A stretch of 64,000 bases of DNA from Sneathiella chungangensis (GCF_009882935.1 NZ_WTVA01000001.1:62001-126000), one strand, 5' to 3'; counted from the first letter of the stretch, positions 19,298-28,512 are shown. Made by a program: numbers and translations. The notes: generated by a model from the sequence alone, not told the origin.

Positions 19298-19386
19298 TTG
19301 CGGCCCGAAGGTGACAAAATACTGATATTCCCCAAAGCCATAAATCGACTATTTTTTTGCGCTTTGCAACTAAATTTAAATAGAAC

Positions 19387-19416
19387 TTGACCGTTTGGTC
19401 AGGTTTTGTCTATGGT
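19387..19416 (+). promoter_or_regulatory. RutR-type operator and preT promoter
   Basis: TGACC (19388-19392), four bases, GGTCA (19397-19401) matches the E. coli RutR consensus half-sites and spacing (TTGACCAnnTGGTCAA). TTGACC at 19387-19392 also forms a -35 box, and TATGGT at 19411-19416 follows after 18 bases, so repressor binding would block this promoter. The 17 bases 19387-19403 occur identically at 31803-31819 (reverse strand). Confidence 0.75.
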
Positions 19417-19482
19417 TTTTTAAAGGCTTGGGGCGGCGGACATCGGCCGCTTTTTTCAGACATGAATAGGGGAGTGCAGGTC

Positions 19483-20823
19483 ATGAGCGACATCGCTGCG
19501 GGACGACTTTCTGGAGAGGAACTGGCGGAGAATTTCGCCGATATTCACCCGCCGCTGGATGCCAGGACCGCGCATATCGAGGCGAGCCGCTGCTACTTCT
19601 GCTATGACGCCCCCTGCATGGAGGCCTGCCCGACGGGCATCGACATCCCGAGTTTTATCCGCAAGATCGCCACCGGCAATGTCCGCGGCTCCGCCATCGA
19701 CATTCTGGAGGAAAATATCATGGGCGGGGCCTGCGCGCGGGTCTGCCCGACAGAGGTCCTTTGCGAGGGGGCCTGCGTGCGCACGGCGCAGGAGGGCAAG
19801 CCGGTGACCATCGGCGCCCTGCAACGCTTCGCCACCGATGATATGATGGCACGCGGGGAACAGCCGTTCGAGAGGGCCGACGCCACGGGCCGGAAAGTCG
19901 CCATCATCGGCGCGGGGCCGGCGGGGCTGGCCGCCGCGCATCGTCTCGCCCAGCTCGGGCATGAATGCGAGGTGTTTGAGGCATTGCCGAAATCCGGCGG
20001 GCTCAATGAGTATGGCATTGCCGATTACAAGGTGGTCGATGACTTCGCACAGAAGGAGGTTCGTTTTATCCTCGGGATCGGCGGCATCACGGTGCAGAAC
20101 GGCAAGGCGCTCGGCCGCGATATCCAGCTCGGCGATCTCCGGAACAGATATGACGCGGTCTTTATCGGCGGCGGCCTTGGCGCGGTGCAGGCGCTCGGTC
20201 TGGAGGGCGAGAGGATCGAGGGCGTTTTTAACGCGGTCGACTATATTGCCGATCTCCGCCAGACGAAGGACAAGGGCACGCTGGCCATCGGGCGGCGCGT
20301 CGTCGTCATCGGCGGTGGCAGCACGGCCATCGATATCGCGGTGAAATCGAAGCGATTGGGCGCGGAGGATGTCACCATCGTCTACCGGCGCGGGGCGGAG
20401 GCCATGAGCGCGACGGCGAAGGAGCAGGAATTTGCGCAAGTGAACGGCGTGAAGATCAAGCACTGGATGCGGCCCGCCGCGATCCTCTCCGATGGCGGCG
20501 CGGTGAGCGGTATCGAATTTGAATATACAAAACAGGGCGCGGACGGCAAACTCACCGGCACTGGCGAGAAAGCGCGGCTCGCCGCCGATATGGTCTTCAA
20601 GGCGATCGGTCAGGTTTTCGTGCCCGATCCGGTTTCCGGCACCGCGGCGCAGCTGGAGCTTAAAAATGGCCGGATCGCGGTCGATGACAGCTACGCAACC
20701 TCGCTCGAGGGCGTGTACGCGGGCGGCGACTGCATCGATGGCAATATTGGGCTCACCGTTGCGGCGGTGCAGGACGGCAAGCTCGCCGCCCATGCAATCA
20801 ATGACTATCTGGCGAAGAAATAG
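19483..20823 (+). CDS. preT: NAD-dependent dihydropyrimidine dehydrogenase, PreT subunit
   Basis: A 446-residue flavoprotein. An N-terminal alpha-helical Fe-S domain has Cys37, Cys40, Cys45, Cys49 (CYFCYDAPCMEAC) and CARVCPTEVLCEGAC. Then come FAD-binding GAGPAGLAAAHRL (about 139) and NAD-binding GGGSTAIDIA (about 283). It passes electrons from NADH to PreA for reduction of uracil or thymine. The ATG at 19483 with GGGGAG upstream is preferred; the TTG at 19387 is inside the operator. Confidence 0.92.
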   Translation: MSDIAAGRLSGEELAENFADIHPPLDARTAHIEASRCYFCYDAPCMEACPTGIDIPSFIRKIATGNVRGSAIDILEENIMGGACARVCPTEVLCEGACVRTAQEGKPVTIGALQRFATDDMMARGEQPFERADATGRKVAIIGAGPAGLAAAHRLAQLGHECEVFEALPKSGGLNEYGIADYKVVDDFAQKEVRFILGIGGITVQNGKALGRDIQLGDLRNRYDAVFIGGGLGAVQALGLEGERIEGVFNAVDYIADLRQTKDKGTLAIGRRVVVIGGGSTAIDIAVKSKRLGAEDVTIVYRRGAEAMSATAKEQEFAQVNGVKIKHWMRPAAILSDGGAVSGIEFEYTKQGADGKLTGTGEKARLAADMVFKAIGQVFVPDPVSGTAAQLELKNGRIAVDDSYATSLEGVYAGGDCIDGNIGLTVAAVQDGKLAAHAINDYLAKK

Positions 20824-20835
20824 GGAGAAAGAGAC

Positions 20836-22110
20836 ATGGCTGACCTTTCATATAATTTCGCTGGTATCAAGTCCCCGAACCCCTTCTGGCTGGCGAGCGC
20901 GCCGCCGACGGATAAGGAATATAACGTCGTCCGCGCGTTCGAGGCGGGCTGGGGCGGCGTCGTCTGGAAGACGCTGGGCGAGGATCCGCCCGTCGTCAAT
21001 GTCTCGTCCCGCTACGGCGCGGTTCAGCTGAATGGTCAGCGGATGATGGGCTTTAGCAATATCGAGCTGATCACCGACCGCCCGCTCGACGTGAATTTGC
21101 AGGAGATCGCCCGGGTCAAGAAGAACTGGCCGGACCGCGCGGTCGTGGTCTCCCTGATGGTGCCCTGCGAGGAGGAGCCGTGGCGCAAGATCCTGAAAAA
21201 GGTCGAGGATACCGGCGCCGACGGGGTGGAGCTTAATTTCGGCTGTCCGCATGGCATGTCGGAACGCGGCATGGGCTCCGCCGTCGGGCAGGTCCCGGAA
21301 TATGTCGAGATGGTGACCCGCTGGTGCAAGGAACATTCCGATATGCCCGTCATCGTCAAGCTGACGCCCAATATCACCGATATCCGAACGGCGGCGCGGG
21401 CGGCGGTGCGCGGCGGCGCGGATGCGGTCTCGCTGATCAACACCATCAATTCCATCGTCAGCGTCGATCTCGATCAGATGGCGCCAACCCCCATCGTGGA
21501 CGGCAAGGGCGCCCATGCCGGTTATTGCGGGCCCGCCGTGAAGCCGATCGCGCTCAATATGGTCGCCGAGATCGCCCGCGATCCCGAATGCAAGGGCATC
21601 CCGGTCTCCGGCATCGGCGGCATCGCCAACTGGCGCGACGGGGCGGAGTTCATGGCGCTCGGCTGCGGCACGGTGCAGGTCTGCACCGCCGCCATGCATT
21701 ATGGCTTCCGCATTGTCGATGACATGATCACCGGGCTTTCCAACTGGATGGACGAGAAGGGCTATAAATCCATCGATGATTTCCGTTCCATGGCGGTGCC
21801 GAACGTCGCCAACTGGAACGAGCTCAACATGAACTATGACATCAAGGCGCTGATCAACCAGGACCTCTGCATCAAATGCGGTCTGTGTCATATCGCCTGC
21901 GAGGATACGTCGCATCAGGCGATCACGACGGCGCGGGTCGATGGCGCCCGGCGCTACGAAGTGATAGACAAGGAATGTGTGGGATGTAATCTGTGTATGC
22001 TGGCCTGCCCGGTCGACGACTGCATCACCATGGTCGAGGTCGATAACGGCAAGCCCTACATGAACTGGAACCAGGATCCGCGCAATCCGTTCTCGACGGC
22101 GGCGGAATAG
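20836..22110 (+). CDS. preA: NAD-dependent dihydropyrimidine dehydrogenase, PreA subunit
   Basis: A 424-residue enzyme. Residues 1-330 form the FMN-binding TIM barrel of the dihydroorotate-dehydrogenase type (NPFWLASAPPTDKEYNV, ELNFGCPHGMSERGMG with the catalytic cysteine region). The C-terminus has two [4Fe-4S] motifs, CIKCGLCHIAC and CVGCNLCMLACPVDDC (about 343-394). Together with PreT it reduces uracil and thymine to their dihydro forms. It starts 12 bases after preT with a good GGGAGAAAG site. Confidence 0.95.
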   Translation: MADLSYNFAGIKSPNPFWLASAPPTDKEYNVVRAFEAGWGGVVWKTLGEDPPVVNVSSRYGAVQLNGQRMMGFSNIELITDRPLDVNLQEIARVKKNWPDRAVVVSLMVPCEEEPWRKILKKVEDTGADGVELNFGCPHGMSERGMGSAVGQVPEYVEMVTRWCKEHSDMPVIVKLTPNITDIRTAARAAVRGGADAVSLINTINSIVSVDLDQMAPTPIVDGKGAHAGYCGPAVKPIALNMVAEIARDPECKGIPVSGIGGIANWRDGAEFMALGCGTVQVCTAAMHYGFRIVDDMITGLSNWMDEKGYKSIDDFRSMAVPNVANWNELNMNYDIKALINQDLCIKCGLCHIACEDTSHQAITTARVDGARRYEVIDKECVGCNLCMLACPVDDCITMVEVDNGKPYMNWNQDPRNPFSTAAE

Positions 22111-22125
22111 AGACGAAGGAAACCG

Positions 22126-23361
22126 ATGCAGAACATGAATGTCAAAGGCGACCGCCTGTGGGACAGCCTTATGGAAATGGCGAAGATCGGCGCGACCGAG
22201 AAGGGGGGCTGCTGCCGCCTCGCGCTCACCGATCTCGATAAAGAGGGACGCGATCTTTTCTCAAATTGGTGCAAGGAGGCGGGCTGCACCATAAAAGTCG
22301 ATAAAATGGGCAATATCTTTGCCCGCCGCGCCGGAACGCGGGACGATCTGCCGCCGGTGATGATGGGCTCGCATCTCGACACCCAGCCGACGGGCGGGAA
22401 ATACGACGGGGTGTTCGGCGTGCTGGCGGGTCTGGAAGTTCTCCGCACCCTCAATGATTTCGATGTGAAGACCGAGCATCCGGTGGAGGTTGCGGTCTGG
22501 ACGAACGAGGAAGGCTCCCGCTTTGCGCCGGCCATGGTTGCCTCCGGCGTTTTTGCCGGCGTCTTCGATCTCGACTACGGGCTATCCCGCGCCGATCTCG
22601 ACGGCAAGACCATGGGCGAGGAGTTGAAGCGCATCGGCTATGCCGGAACGGAAGAGGTCGGCGGCCGCGAGATCAAGGCCTTTTTCGAGGCGCATATCGA
22701 GCAGGGCCCGATCCTTGAGCATGAGGAGAAGACCATCGGCGTCGTCATGGGCGCACAAGGTCAACGCTGGTACGAAATCACCATCACCGGGCAGGAGGCC
22801 CATGCCGGGCCGACCCCGATGGCGCGGCGCAAAGACGCCCTCGTCGCCGCCTCCAAAATCATCACCGAGGTCAACCGCATCGGCCTCGATAACCAGCCCT
22901 TCGCCTGTGCCACCGTCGGCCTCATCCAGTCAAGCCCGAATTCGCGCAACACCATTCCAGGCAAGGTCTTCTTCACCGTCGATTTCCGCCATCCGAAGGA
23001 CGAGATCCTCAGCAAGATGGACGCGGAGCTCCGCGCCTTCGCCGAGAAAACCGCCTCCGAGGGCGGCTTCGAGATGGCGTTCGAGGAAATCTGGTACTCC
23101 CCGCCGGTCGAGTTCGACAAAGACTGCGTGAATGCGGTCCGCAAGGGCGCGGAGATTGCCGGTTTCTCCCATATGGATATCATTTCCGGCGCCGGGCACG
23201 ATGCCTGCTATATCTCCCGCGTCGCGCCGACGGGCATGATCTTCGTGCCTTGCGAGAACGGCATCAGCCATAACGAGGAAGAGGAAGCGACCCCTGAAGA
23301 TCTTGCCGCCGGATGCAACGTCCTGCTGCACGCGATTGTGGAGCGGGCCAACATTGTCTGA
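22126..23361 (+). CDS. M20-type beta-ureidopropionase / N-carbamoyl amino acid hydrolase
   Basis: A 411-residue amidohydrolase of the M20/Zn-dependent hydrolase family. Metal-ligand blocks GSHLDTQPTGGKYDG, WTNEEGSRFAP, HIEQGP, GAGHDA and HNEEEE are all present. The DTQPTGGK form and preTA context favour beta-ureidopropionase, giving beta-alanine, CO2 and ammonia from N-carbamoyl-beta-alanine. Allantoate amidohydrolase and L-carbamoylase are close relatives and cannot be excluded. It lies 15 bases after preA and overlaps the ABC transporter gene. Confidence 0.85.
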   Translation: MQNMNVKGDRLWDSLMEMAKIGATEKGGCCRLALTDLDKEGRDLFSNWCKEAGCTIKVDKMGNIFARRAGTRDDLPPVMMGSHLDTQPTGGKYDGVFGVLAGLEVLRTLNDFDVKTEHPVEVAVWTNEEGSRFAPAMVASGVFAGVFDLDYGLSRADLDGKTMGEELKRIGYAGTEEVGGREIKAFFEAHIEQGPILEHEEKTIGVVMGAQGQRWYEITITGQEAHAGPTPMARRKDALVAASKIITEVNRIGLDNQPFACATVGLIQSSPNSRNTIPGKVFFTVDFRHPKDEILSKMDAELRAFAEKTASEGGFEMAFEEIWYSPPVEFDKDCVNAVRKGAEIAGFSHMDIISGAGHDACYISRVAPTGMIFVPCENGISHNEEEEATPEDLAAGCNVLLHAIVERANIV

Positions 23362-24148
23362 GGCGAGTTCAAAAGCGGTGATCGAGATCGAGAACCTCGA
23401 TCTTGTCTTCCAGACGGCGGATACGCCTGTACATGCCCTTGCAGATATCGACCTGACGGTCAATGCGGGCGATTTCGTCTCCTTCATCGGCCCGTCGGGC
23501 TGCGGCAAGACGACCCTGATGCGGGTGATTGCCGATCTCGAAAAGCCGACGGGCGGGCATATCTCGGTCAACGGCATGACACCGGAGGAGGCGCGGCAGA
23601 AACGCGCCTATGGCTATGTGTTTCAGGCCCCGGCGCTCTATCCCTGGCGGACGGTGGAGAAGAATATCAGGCTGCCGCTCGAGATCATGGGCCTCAGCGG
23701 AGACGAGCAAAAGGCGCGGGCGGCGCGCAACCTCGCCATGGTCAATCTTGAAGGATTCGAGAAGAAATTTCCCTGGCAGCTCTCGGGCGGCATGCAGCAG
23801 CGGGTCTCCATCGCCCGGGCGCTCTCGGTGGAGCCGGATTTGTTGCTGATGGACGAGCCCTTCGGCGCGCTTGACGAAATTACCCGCGACCATCTGAATG
23901 AACAGCTTCTCAATCTCTGGGATACGACGAAGAAGACGGTCATTTTCGTGACCCATTCGATCCCGGAGGCGGTGTTCCTCTCCTCCAAGATCGTGGTGAT
24001 GAGCCCGCGGCCCGGCAAGATCATCGATATCATCGAGAGCAGCCTGCCGCGGGTGCGCAATCTCGATATCCGCGAGACGCCGGAGTTTCTGGAAATTTCC
24101 CACCGCGTGCGCGAGGGGCTGAGATCGGGGCACAGCTACGATGACTGA
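23354..24148 (+). CDS. ABC transporter ATP-binding protein (SsuB/TauB type)
   Basis: A 264-residue ATPase: Walker A GPSGCGKTT, Q-loop FQAPALYPW, signature LSGGMQQRVSIARAL, Walker B LLLMDEPFGALD, switch HSIPEA. The type serves small-molecule importers such as taurine, sulfonate or thiamine-precursor systems. I take TTG at 23354 (GGAG 10 bases upstream, 8-base overlap with the hydrolase stop); GTG at 23378 is the alternative. The end overlaps the first permease by 8 bases. Confidence 0.87.
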   Translation: MSEASSKAVIEIENLDLVFQTADTPVHALADIDLTVNAGDFVSFIGPSGCGKTTLMRVIADLEKPTGGHISVNGMTPEEARQKRAYGYVFQAPALYPWRTVEKNIRLPLEIMGLSGDEQKARAARNLAMVNLEGFEKKFPWQLSGGMQQRVSIARALSVEPDLLLMDEPFGALDEITRDHLNEQLLNLWDTTKKTVIFVTHSIPEAVFLSSKIVVMSPRPGKIIDIIESSLPRVRNLDIRETPEFLEISHRVREGLRSGHSYDD

Positions 24149-25058
24149 CGCCGTCCAGCCACAAGTGATACCGAGCTGGCGCCGTCTTTATGATGGCAAG
24201 GTCATCCCCGTCGCAACGGTCTTGATCGCCCTCCTCATCCTGTGGCTTGCGGGCGCGGTCTATATGAATTCGCCGCAGCTGATCGACCAGTACAAGCGGG
24301 GAAACGTTGAATGGACCTTCGGCAAGCTGGTCCGGGATTCCTGGTCGATGGAGCGGCCGATCCTGCCGGCCCCGCAGCAGATTGTCGTGGAGCTGGACAA
24401 GACCGTTCTGGATAAGAAAATCACGTCGAAGCGCAGCCTCGTCTATCATGCCTGGGTGACGCTGTCCTCGACCTTGCTGGGCTTCGCCTTCGGCACGATA
24501 CTCGGCATCCTGCTGGCCGTCGGCATCGTCCATATCCAGACGCTCGACCGCAGCCTGATGCCCTGGATCATCGCATCGCAAACCGTGCCGATCCTCGCCA
24601 TCGCGCCGATGATCATCGTTGTCCTCGGCAACATTGGCCTCACCGGACTGGTGCCGAAGGCGCTTATCTCCATGTATCTCTGCTTCTTCCCGATCACCAT
24701 CGGCATGGTGAAGGGCTTAAGATCGCCGGATGTGCTGCAGCTTGACCTCATGAAAACCTACAGCGCGAGCGCGGCGCAGGTGTTCTGGAAGCTCCGCATT
24801 CCCGCTTCGATCCCGTTTCTCTTTACCAGCCTCAAGGTCGCCATCGCCATCAGCCTGGTCGGCGCCATCGTCGCGGAACTGCCGACCGGCGCCATCGAGG
24901 GGTTGGGCGCGCGGCTTCTTGCCGGGTCCTACTATGGCCAGACAATCCAGATCTGGTCGGCGCTGACCGTCGCCTCGCTCCTCGGCATGCTGCTGGTCTG
25001 GGCCGTGGCCCTCTCCGAAAAGCTGGTTCTCTCGCGGATGGGAGGGCAGGCGGCATGA
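24141..25058 (+). CDS. ABC transporter permease (SsuC/ThiX type), first subunit
   Basis: A 305-residue membrane protein with one N-terminal helix (about 22-40), a periplasmic segment, then five core helices. The cytoplasmic coupling loop reads LDLMKTYSASAAQVFWKLRIPASIPFLF. It pairs with the next permease to form the channel of the importer. Both ends overlap neighbours (8 bases upstream, 4 downstream), so the four-gene unit is translated together. Confidence 0.88.
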   Translation: MTDAVQPQVIPSWRRLYDGKVIPVATVLIALLILWLAGAVYMNSPQLIDQYKRGNVEWTFGKLVRDSWSMERPILPAPQQIVVELDKTVLDKKITSKRSLVYHAWVTLSSTLLGFAFGTILGILLAVGIVHIQTLDRSLMPWIIASQTVPILAIAPMIIVVLGNIGLTGLVPKALISMYLCFFPITIGMVKGLRSPDVLQLDLMKTYSASAAQVFWKLRIPASIPFLFTSLKVAIAISLVGAIVAELPTGAIEGLGARLLAGSYYGQTIQIWSALTVASLLGMLLVWAVALSEKLVLSRMGGQAA

Positions 25059-26206
25059 AAAAGCATGATTATGTGCTGATCGAATTCCTGTTCCTCACCG
25101 TCGTCTCCTTCGCCGTTCCGGTGGGGCAGGTGGAGGGCGTCTCCGTTTACTGGTGGTTTGACAGCGCTGCGCTGATTCTGGTTCTGGCCTCCCTCGGCAT
25201 CGGATTTTTCCATCTTGTCCGCGGGCGCGATGGCCTCGCGGCCGGGCTTCTGGTCGCGCTCGGGACGGTGCTCGGCACGCTCGCGCCGCTTCAACTGATC
25301 GGCAGCATTGAGACAGGGGAGATTCTCAACCTCGGCTACCGGGTGTTCCTGGTCGCGCCGGGCCTGTGGATTTACGTGATCGCCCTCGGCCTGCTGGCCT
25401 GGCGCGCCATGACCCTGCTGTCGAAGGTGGCGGACGGCAACCGCCTGATTGCGCTTGCGATCCCGGCGCTGTTCGGTGTCTGGCTGCTCTATCTCTGGCA
25501 GGTGATTACCACGGGGCTTGGCATCCCCTCCGTTCTCCTGCCGTCGCCGGGTCAGATCGGCGATGCGATTTCGAATAATGGATCGACCCTCTATGCGGAT
25601 TTCTACCAGACGGTGGTGAAATCGGTGCTGTCGGGCTTCGCCTTTGGTTGCGGATCGGGGTTCCTTGTCGCCGTCCTCGTCGACCGCGTGCCCTTCATGC
25701 AGCGCGGGCTGTTGCCGCTGGGCTCGCTGGTCAGCGCCGTGCCCATCGTCGGCATCGCGCCGATCATGGTCATGTGGTTCGGCTTTGATTGGGAATCGAA
25801 GGCCGCCGTTATCGTCGTCATGACCTTCTTCCCGATGCTGATCAACACCCTCGCCGGGCTGCAGGCGACCAGCCATATCGAGAAGGACCTCATGCGCTCC
25901 TATGCCGCGAGCTACTGGCAGACGCTGCTGTTCCTGCGCCTGCCGAACGCCATGCCGTTTATTTTCAACGCCCTAAAGATAAATTCGACGCTCGCCATGA
26001 TCGGTGCGATTGTGGCGGAGTTCTTCGGCACCCCCATCGTCGGCATGGGCTTTCGCATCTCGACGGAGGTTGGACGGATGAATGTCGATATTGTTTGGGC
26101 CACCATTGCGGTCGCCGCCGTCGTCGGATCGCTGTTTTACGGAATTCTCGCCCTGCTGGAGCGCCGCGTGACCTTCTGGCACGCGTCCTACAGGCGGGCG
26201 AAATAG
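25055..26206 (+). CDS. ABC transporter permease, second subunit with extra N-terminal domain
   Basis: A 383-residue permease. Residues about 140-380 are the standard BPD_transp_1 core with coupling loop EKDLMRSYAASYWQTLLFLRLPNAMPFIF. Before it comes an added region of about 130 residues with four hydrophobic helices, not usual for SsuC-type subunits (about 250-270 residues). It overlaps the first permease by 4 bases. The extra helices may bind another subunit or shape substrate access; this is speculation. Confidence 0.85.
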   Translation: MKKHDYVLIEFLFLTVVSFAVPVGQVEGVSVYWWFDSAALILVLASLGIGFFHLVRGRDGLAAGLLVALGTVLGTLAPLQLIGSIETGEILNLGYRVFLVAPGLWIYVIALGLLAWRAMTLLSKVADGNRLIALAIPALFGVWLLYLWQVITTGLGIPSVLLPSPGQIGDAISNNGSTLYADFYQTVVKSVLSGFAFGCGSGFLVAVLVDRVPFMQRGLLPLGSLVSAVPIVGIAPIMVMWFGFDWESKAAVIVVMTFFPMLINTLAGLQATSHIEKDLMRSYAASYWQTLLFLRLPNAMPFIFNALKINSTLAMIGAIVAEFFGTPIVGMGFRISTEVGRMNVDIVWATIAVAAVVGSLFYGILALLERRVTFWHASYRRAK

Positions 26207-26269
26207 AATGAGTCCCCATTACCATGTATGTTTGAATGCTTTACTTCAAAAAGGGAGAGGAAGAACAGG

Positions 26270-27262
26270 ATGAAAAAACTAACCTTACTACTCGCGGCCT
26301 CGGCCATGAGCCTTGCCGCCTATACGGCCTCGGCCGCCGATGAGCTGACCTTGCAGCTGAAATGGGTCACCCAGGCCCAGTTCGCCGGTTATTATGTCGC
26401 CAAGGACAAGGGCTTCTATGATGAAGTCGATCTCGACGTCACCATCAAGCCGGGCGGACCGGACGTCGCACCGGCGCAGGTGATTGCCGGGGGCGGGGCC
26501 GATGTCGTGGTTGACTGGATGCCCGCCGCACTTGCAACGCGCGAGAAGGGCGTGCCGCTCGTGAATATTTCGCAAGTCTTCTCCCGCTCCGGCATGATGC
26601 TGACCTGCCGCAAGGACATGGGCGTCGAAACGCCCGAGGATTTCAAGGGCAAGACCCTTGGCGTCTGGTTCTTCGGGAATGAATATCCGTTCCTGTCCTG
26701 GATGGATAAGCTGAAATACAAGACCGAAGGCGCCGATGCGGACATCAAGGTCCTGAAGCAGGGCTTCAACGTCGATCCGCTGCTGCAGAAGCAGGCGGCC
26801 TGCGTTTCCACCATGACCTACAACGAATACTGGCAGGTCATCGATGGCGGGCTGACACCGGCGGAACTGACGGTCTTCCCTTATGAAGATCAGGGCGTTG
26901 CCACCCTCGAAGATGGTCTTTATGTCATGGAAAAAAGCCTTGAAGACGAGGCGATGAAAGACAAGCTGGCCCGCTTCATCAAGGCATCGATGAAGGGCTG
27001 GAAATATGCCATCGAAAATACGGATGAGGCCGCGGAAATCGTGCTCGAAAATGACGCGACCGGTGCCCAGACCGAAAAGCATCAGAAGCGGATGATGGCG
27101 GAAATCGCCAAGCTGATTGACACGGAAAACCTCGGCAAGCTGAACGAGGAATCCTACAATCGCACGGTCAATATCCTGCTGGCGGGCGATTCAAAACTCG
27201 TCATCTCCAAGGAGCCGGAAGGCGCCTTCACCCAGGAAATCTGGGAACGCGCCCAGAAATAA
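26270..27262 (+). CDS. NMT1/THI5-like ABC substrate-binding protein
   Basis: A 330-residue periplasmic protein with a signal peptide MKKLTLLLAASAMSLAAYTASAA (cleavage near 23). The mature part opens LTLQLKWVTQAQFAGYYVAKDKGFYDE, the NMT1/THI5 signature of hydroxymethylpyrimidine-precursor binders. In this locus a pyrimidine base or its breakdown product is the likely ligand; this is inferred from gene neighbours. The start at 26270 with AGG upstream is preferred to 26228. A strong terminator follows. Confidence 0.88.
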   Translation: MKKLTLLLAASAMSLAAYTASAADELTLQLKWVTQAQFAGYYVAKDKGFYDEVDLDVTIKPGGPDVAPAQVIAGGGADVVVDWMPAALATREKGVPLVNISQVFSRSGMMLTCRKDMGVETPEDFKGKTLGVWFFGNEYPFLSWMDKLKYKTEGADADIKVLKQGFNVDPLLQKQAACVSTMTYNEYWQVIDGGLTPAELTVFPYEDQGVATLEDGLYVMEKSLEDEAMKDKLARFIKASMKGWKYAIENTDEAAEIVLENDATGAQTEKHQKRMMAEIAKLIDTENLGKLNEESYNRTVNILLAGDSKLVISKEPEGAFTQEIWERAQK

Positions 27263-27282
27263 CCTGACCGCGAGGCTATACG

Positions 27283-27311
27283 AAAAGGGAAGGGAAACCT
27301 TCCCTTTTTTT
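27283..27311 (+). terminator. Intrinsic terminator after ABC importer
   Basis: AAAAGGGAAGG (27283-27293), loop GAAA, CCTTCCCTTTT (27298-27308), followed by more T. It ends the preT-to-binding-protein transcription unit. A nearly identical terminator lies at 28483-28512. Confidence 0.88.
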
Positions 27312-27373
27312 GTTGCGTTGAGCGCCTGTCGGTTTCATGTCCCGAACCAACGAATTTTCCCGTTTTCTTATGC

Positions 27374-27424
27374 TTGACGATTTAGGACAAATGTCCTATT
27401 CATTGCTCTAGGACAAACGACCTA
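27374..27424 (+). promoter_or_regulatory. Promoter with two tandem TetR-type operators
   Basis: A perfect palindrome TAGGACA-AA-TGTCCTA (27383-27398) and a second copy TAGGACA-AA-CGACCTA (27409-27424) are spaced 26 bases centre to centre. TTGACG (27374-27379) and TATTCA (27397-27402) form a sigma-70 pair with 17-base spacing that both sites overlap. They lie just before a TetR gene, so autorepression is inferred. Confidence 0.7.
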
Positions 27425-27441
27425 ATTAGCGGTATGAGGCG

Positions 27442-28038
27442 ATGAAAGAAGTGACGACAAGGGATCAGATAGTGGCTGTTGCCGATCAGATGTTCTATCA
27501 GCAGGGCTATGAAAACACCTCATTCGCCGACATTGCGAATGCGATCGGAATCTCGCGAGGGAACTTTTACTACCACTTCAAAACCAAGGACGACATCCTT
27601 GAAGCCGTCATTGACCGGCGTTTGCAGGACCGCAAGGACATGGTGGCGCAATGGGACGCTGATGAGGAAAGCCCCGAAATCCGTATCTGCAAATTTATTG
27701 ATATTCTGATTGTGAACGGGGAGAAGATCAAGAAATTCGGCTGCCCCATCGGCACGCTGAGCAGTGAACTCGCCAAACTCAATCATCCCAACCAAGACGG
27801 CGCGAATGCGCTCTTCGGCCTGTTTCAGGCCTGGCTCCGGTGCCAGTTCGTGGCTCTTGGCCGGGAAGACGATGCCGACTATCTGGCGGCGCATCTTCTT
27901 GCCCGAAGTCAAGGCGTTGCGATGCTGGCGAATGCTTTTCAGGATGATGAGTTCATCAGGCGGGAAGTCGAACAGATGCACGGCTGGGTCGCCGCTCAGG
28001 CAGCCCTGCCGGGCCGTGGGGCAACAGGAAATTGCTGA
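27442..28038 (+). CDS. TetR-family regulator
   Basis: A 198-residue regulator. The helix-turn-helix is NTSFADIANAIGISRGNFYYHFKTK (helix 2 to helix 4), followed by a C-terminal ligand domain of LmrA/YxaF-like pattern. FGCPIGTLSSELAK holds a cysteine at about 100 that may serve as an electrophile sensor. Two operator copies precede it. It is followed 62 bases later by the YciI-like gene, its likely target along with itself. Confidence 0.87.
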   Translation: MKEVTTRDQIVAVADQMFYQQGYENTSFADIANAIGISRGNFYYHFKTKDDILEAVIDRRLQDRKDMVAQWDADEESPEIRICKFIDILIVNGEKIKKFGCPIGTLSSELAKLNHPNQDGANALFGLFQAWLRCQFVALGREDDADYLAAHLLARSQGVAMLANAFQDDEFIRREVEQMHGWVAAQAALPGRGATGNC

Positions 28039-28100
28039 TCTGAAACCATATTCGGCGGCAGTCGGACCACGCATACAGCTTACTTCAGGGAGAAACAAAA

Positions 28101-28388
28101 ATGTTCATCATTCTGCTTAAATTTTCGGAGAAAAGAGAACAGGCGACCGCCTTCATGGACGCGCATAAGGCCTGGATCAAACGCGGCCTTGAAGACGGGG
28201 TGTTTCTCTTGATTGGCAGCCTGCAGCCGAACGCCGGCGGGGCGATACTGGCGCATAATGCATCGCGTGATGAAATTCAGCACCGCGTCGATACTGATCC
28301 CTTCGTTGAAGAAAATGTCGTCACGGCGGAAGTGCTGGAATTCACGCCGGCGATGGCTGACGACCGGGTGAAATTCCTGGTCGGCTGA
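28101..28388 (+). CDS. YciI-like protein
   Basis: A 95-residue ferredoxin-fold protein, MFIILLKFSEKREQATAFMDAHKAWIKRGLEDG, with the family's pattern of an aspartate/histidine pocket (MDAHKAW) and IGSLQPNAGGAIL. YciI proteins may be hydrolases or binding proteins; the role is unknown. It probably forms an operon with the TetR gene upstream. AGGGAG lies 7 bases or so before the ATG. Confidence 0.8.
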   Translation: MFIILLKFSEKREQATAFMDAHKAWIKRGLEDGVFLLIGSLQPNAGGAILAHNASRDEIQHRVDTDPFVEENVVTAEVLEFTPAMADDRVKFLVG

Positions 28389-28482
28389 TGGATCTTCGCA
28401 CGTGACGTTGCAGGCAAGCCAGGCGGCGTGAGGCCGGAAAAAAATCATTGCCGAAAATAGCCCGCTGGCCGGGCGTGATCCG

Positions 28483-28512
28483 AAAAGGGACGGGAGACCT
28501 TCCCTTTTTTTT
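28483..28512 (+). terminator. Intrinsic terminator after YciI-like gene
   Basis: AAAAGGGACGG, loop GAGA, CCTTCCCTTTT, then T-run; one C-T mismatch in the stem. It is a near copy of the terminator at 27283-27311 and lies just upstream of the AllA-like gene. Confidence 0.8.

Noticed and set aside
19387-19482. N-terminal extension of PreT from a TTG at 19387
   Set aside because: It would start within the operator and promoter and add 32 residues unlike the family; ATG at 19483 has a good ribosome binding site.
22126-23361. Allantoate amidohydrolase as primary call
   Set aside because: The DTQPTGGK block and the preTA context favour beta-ureidopropionase; no allantoinase gene is next to it. Kept as an alternative only.
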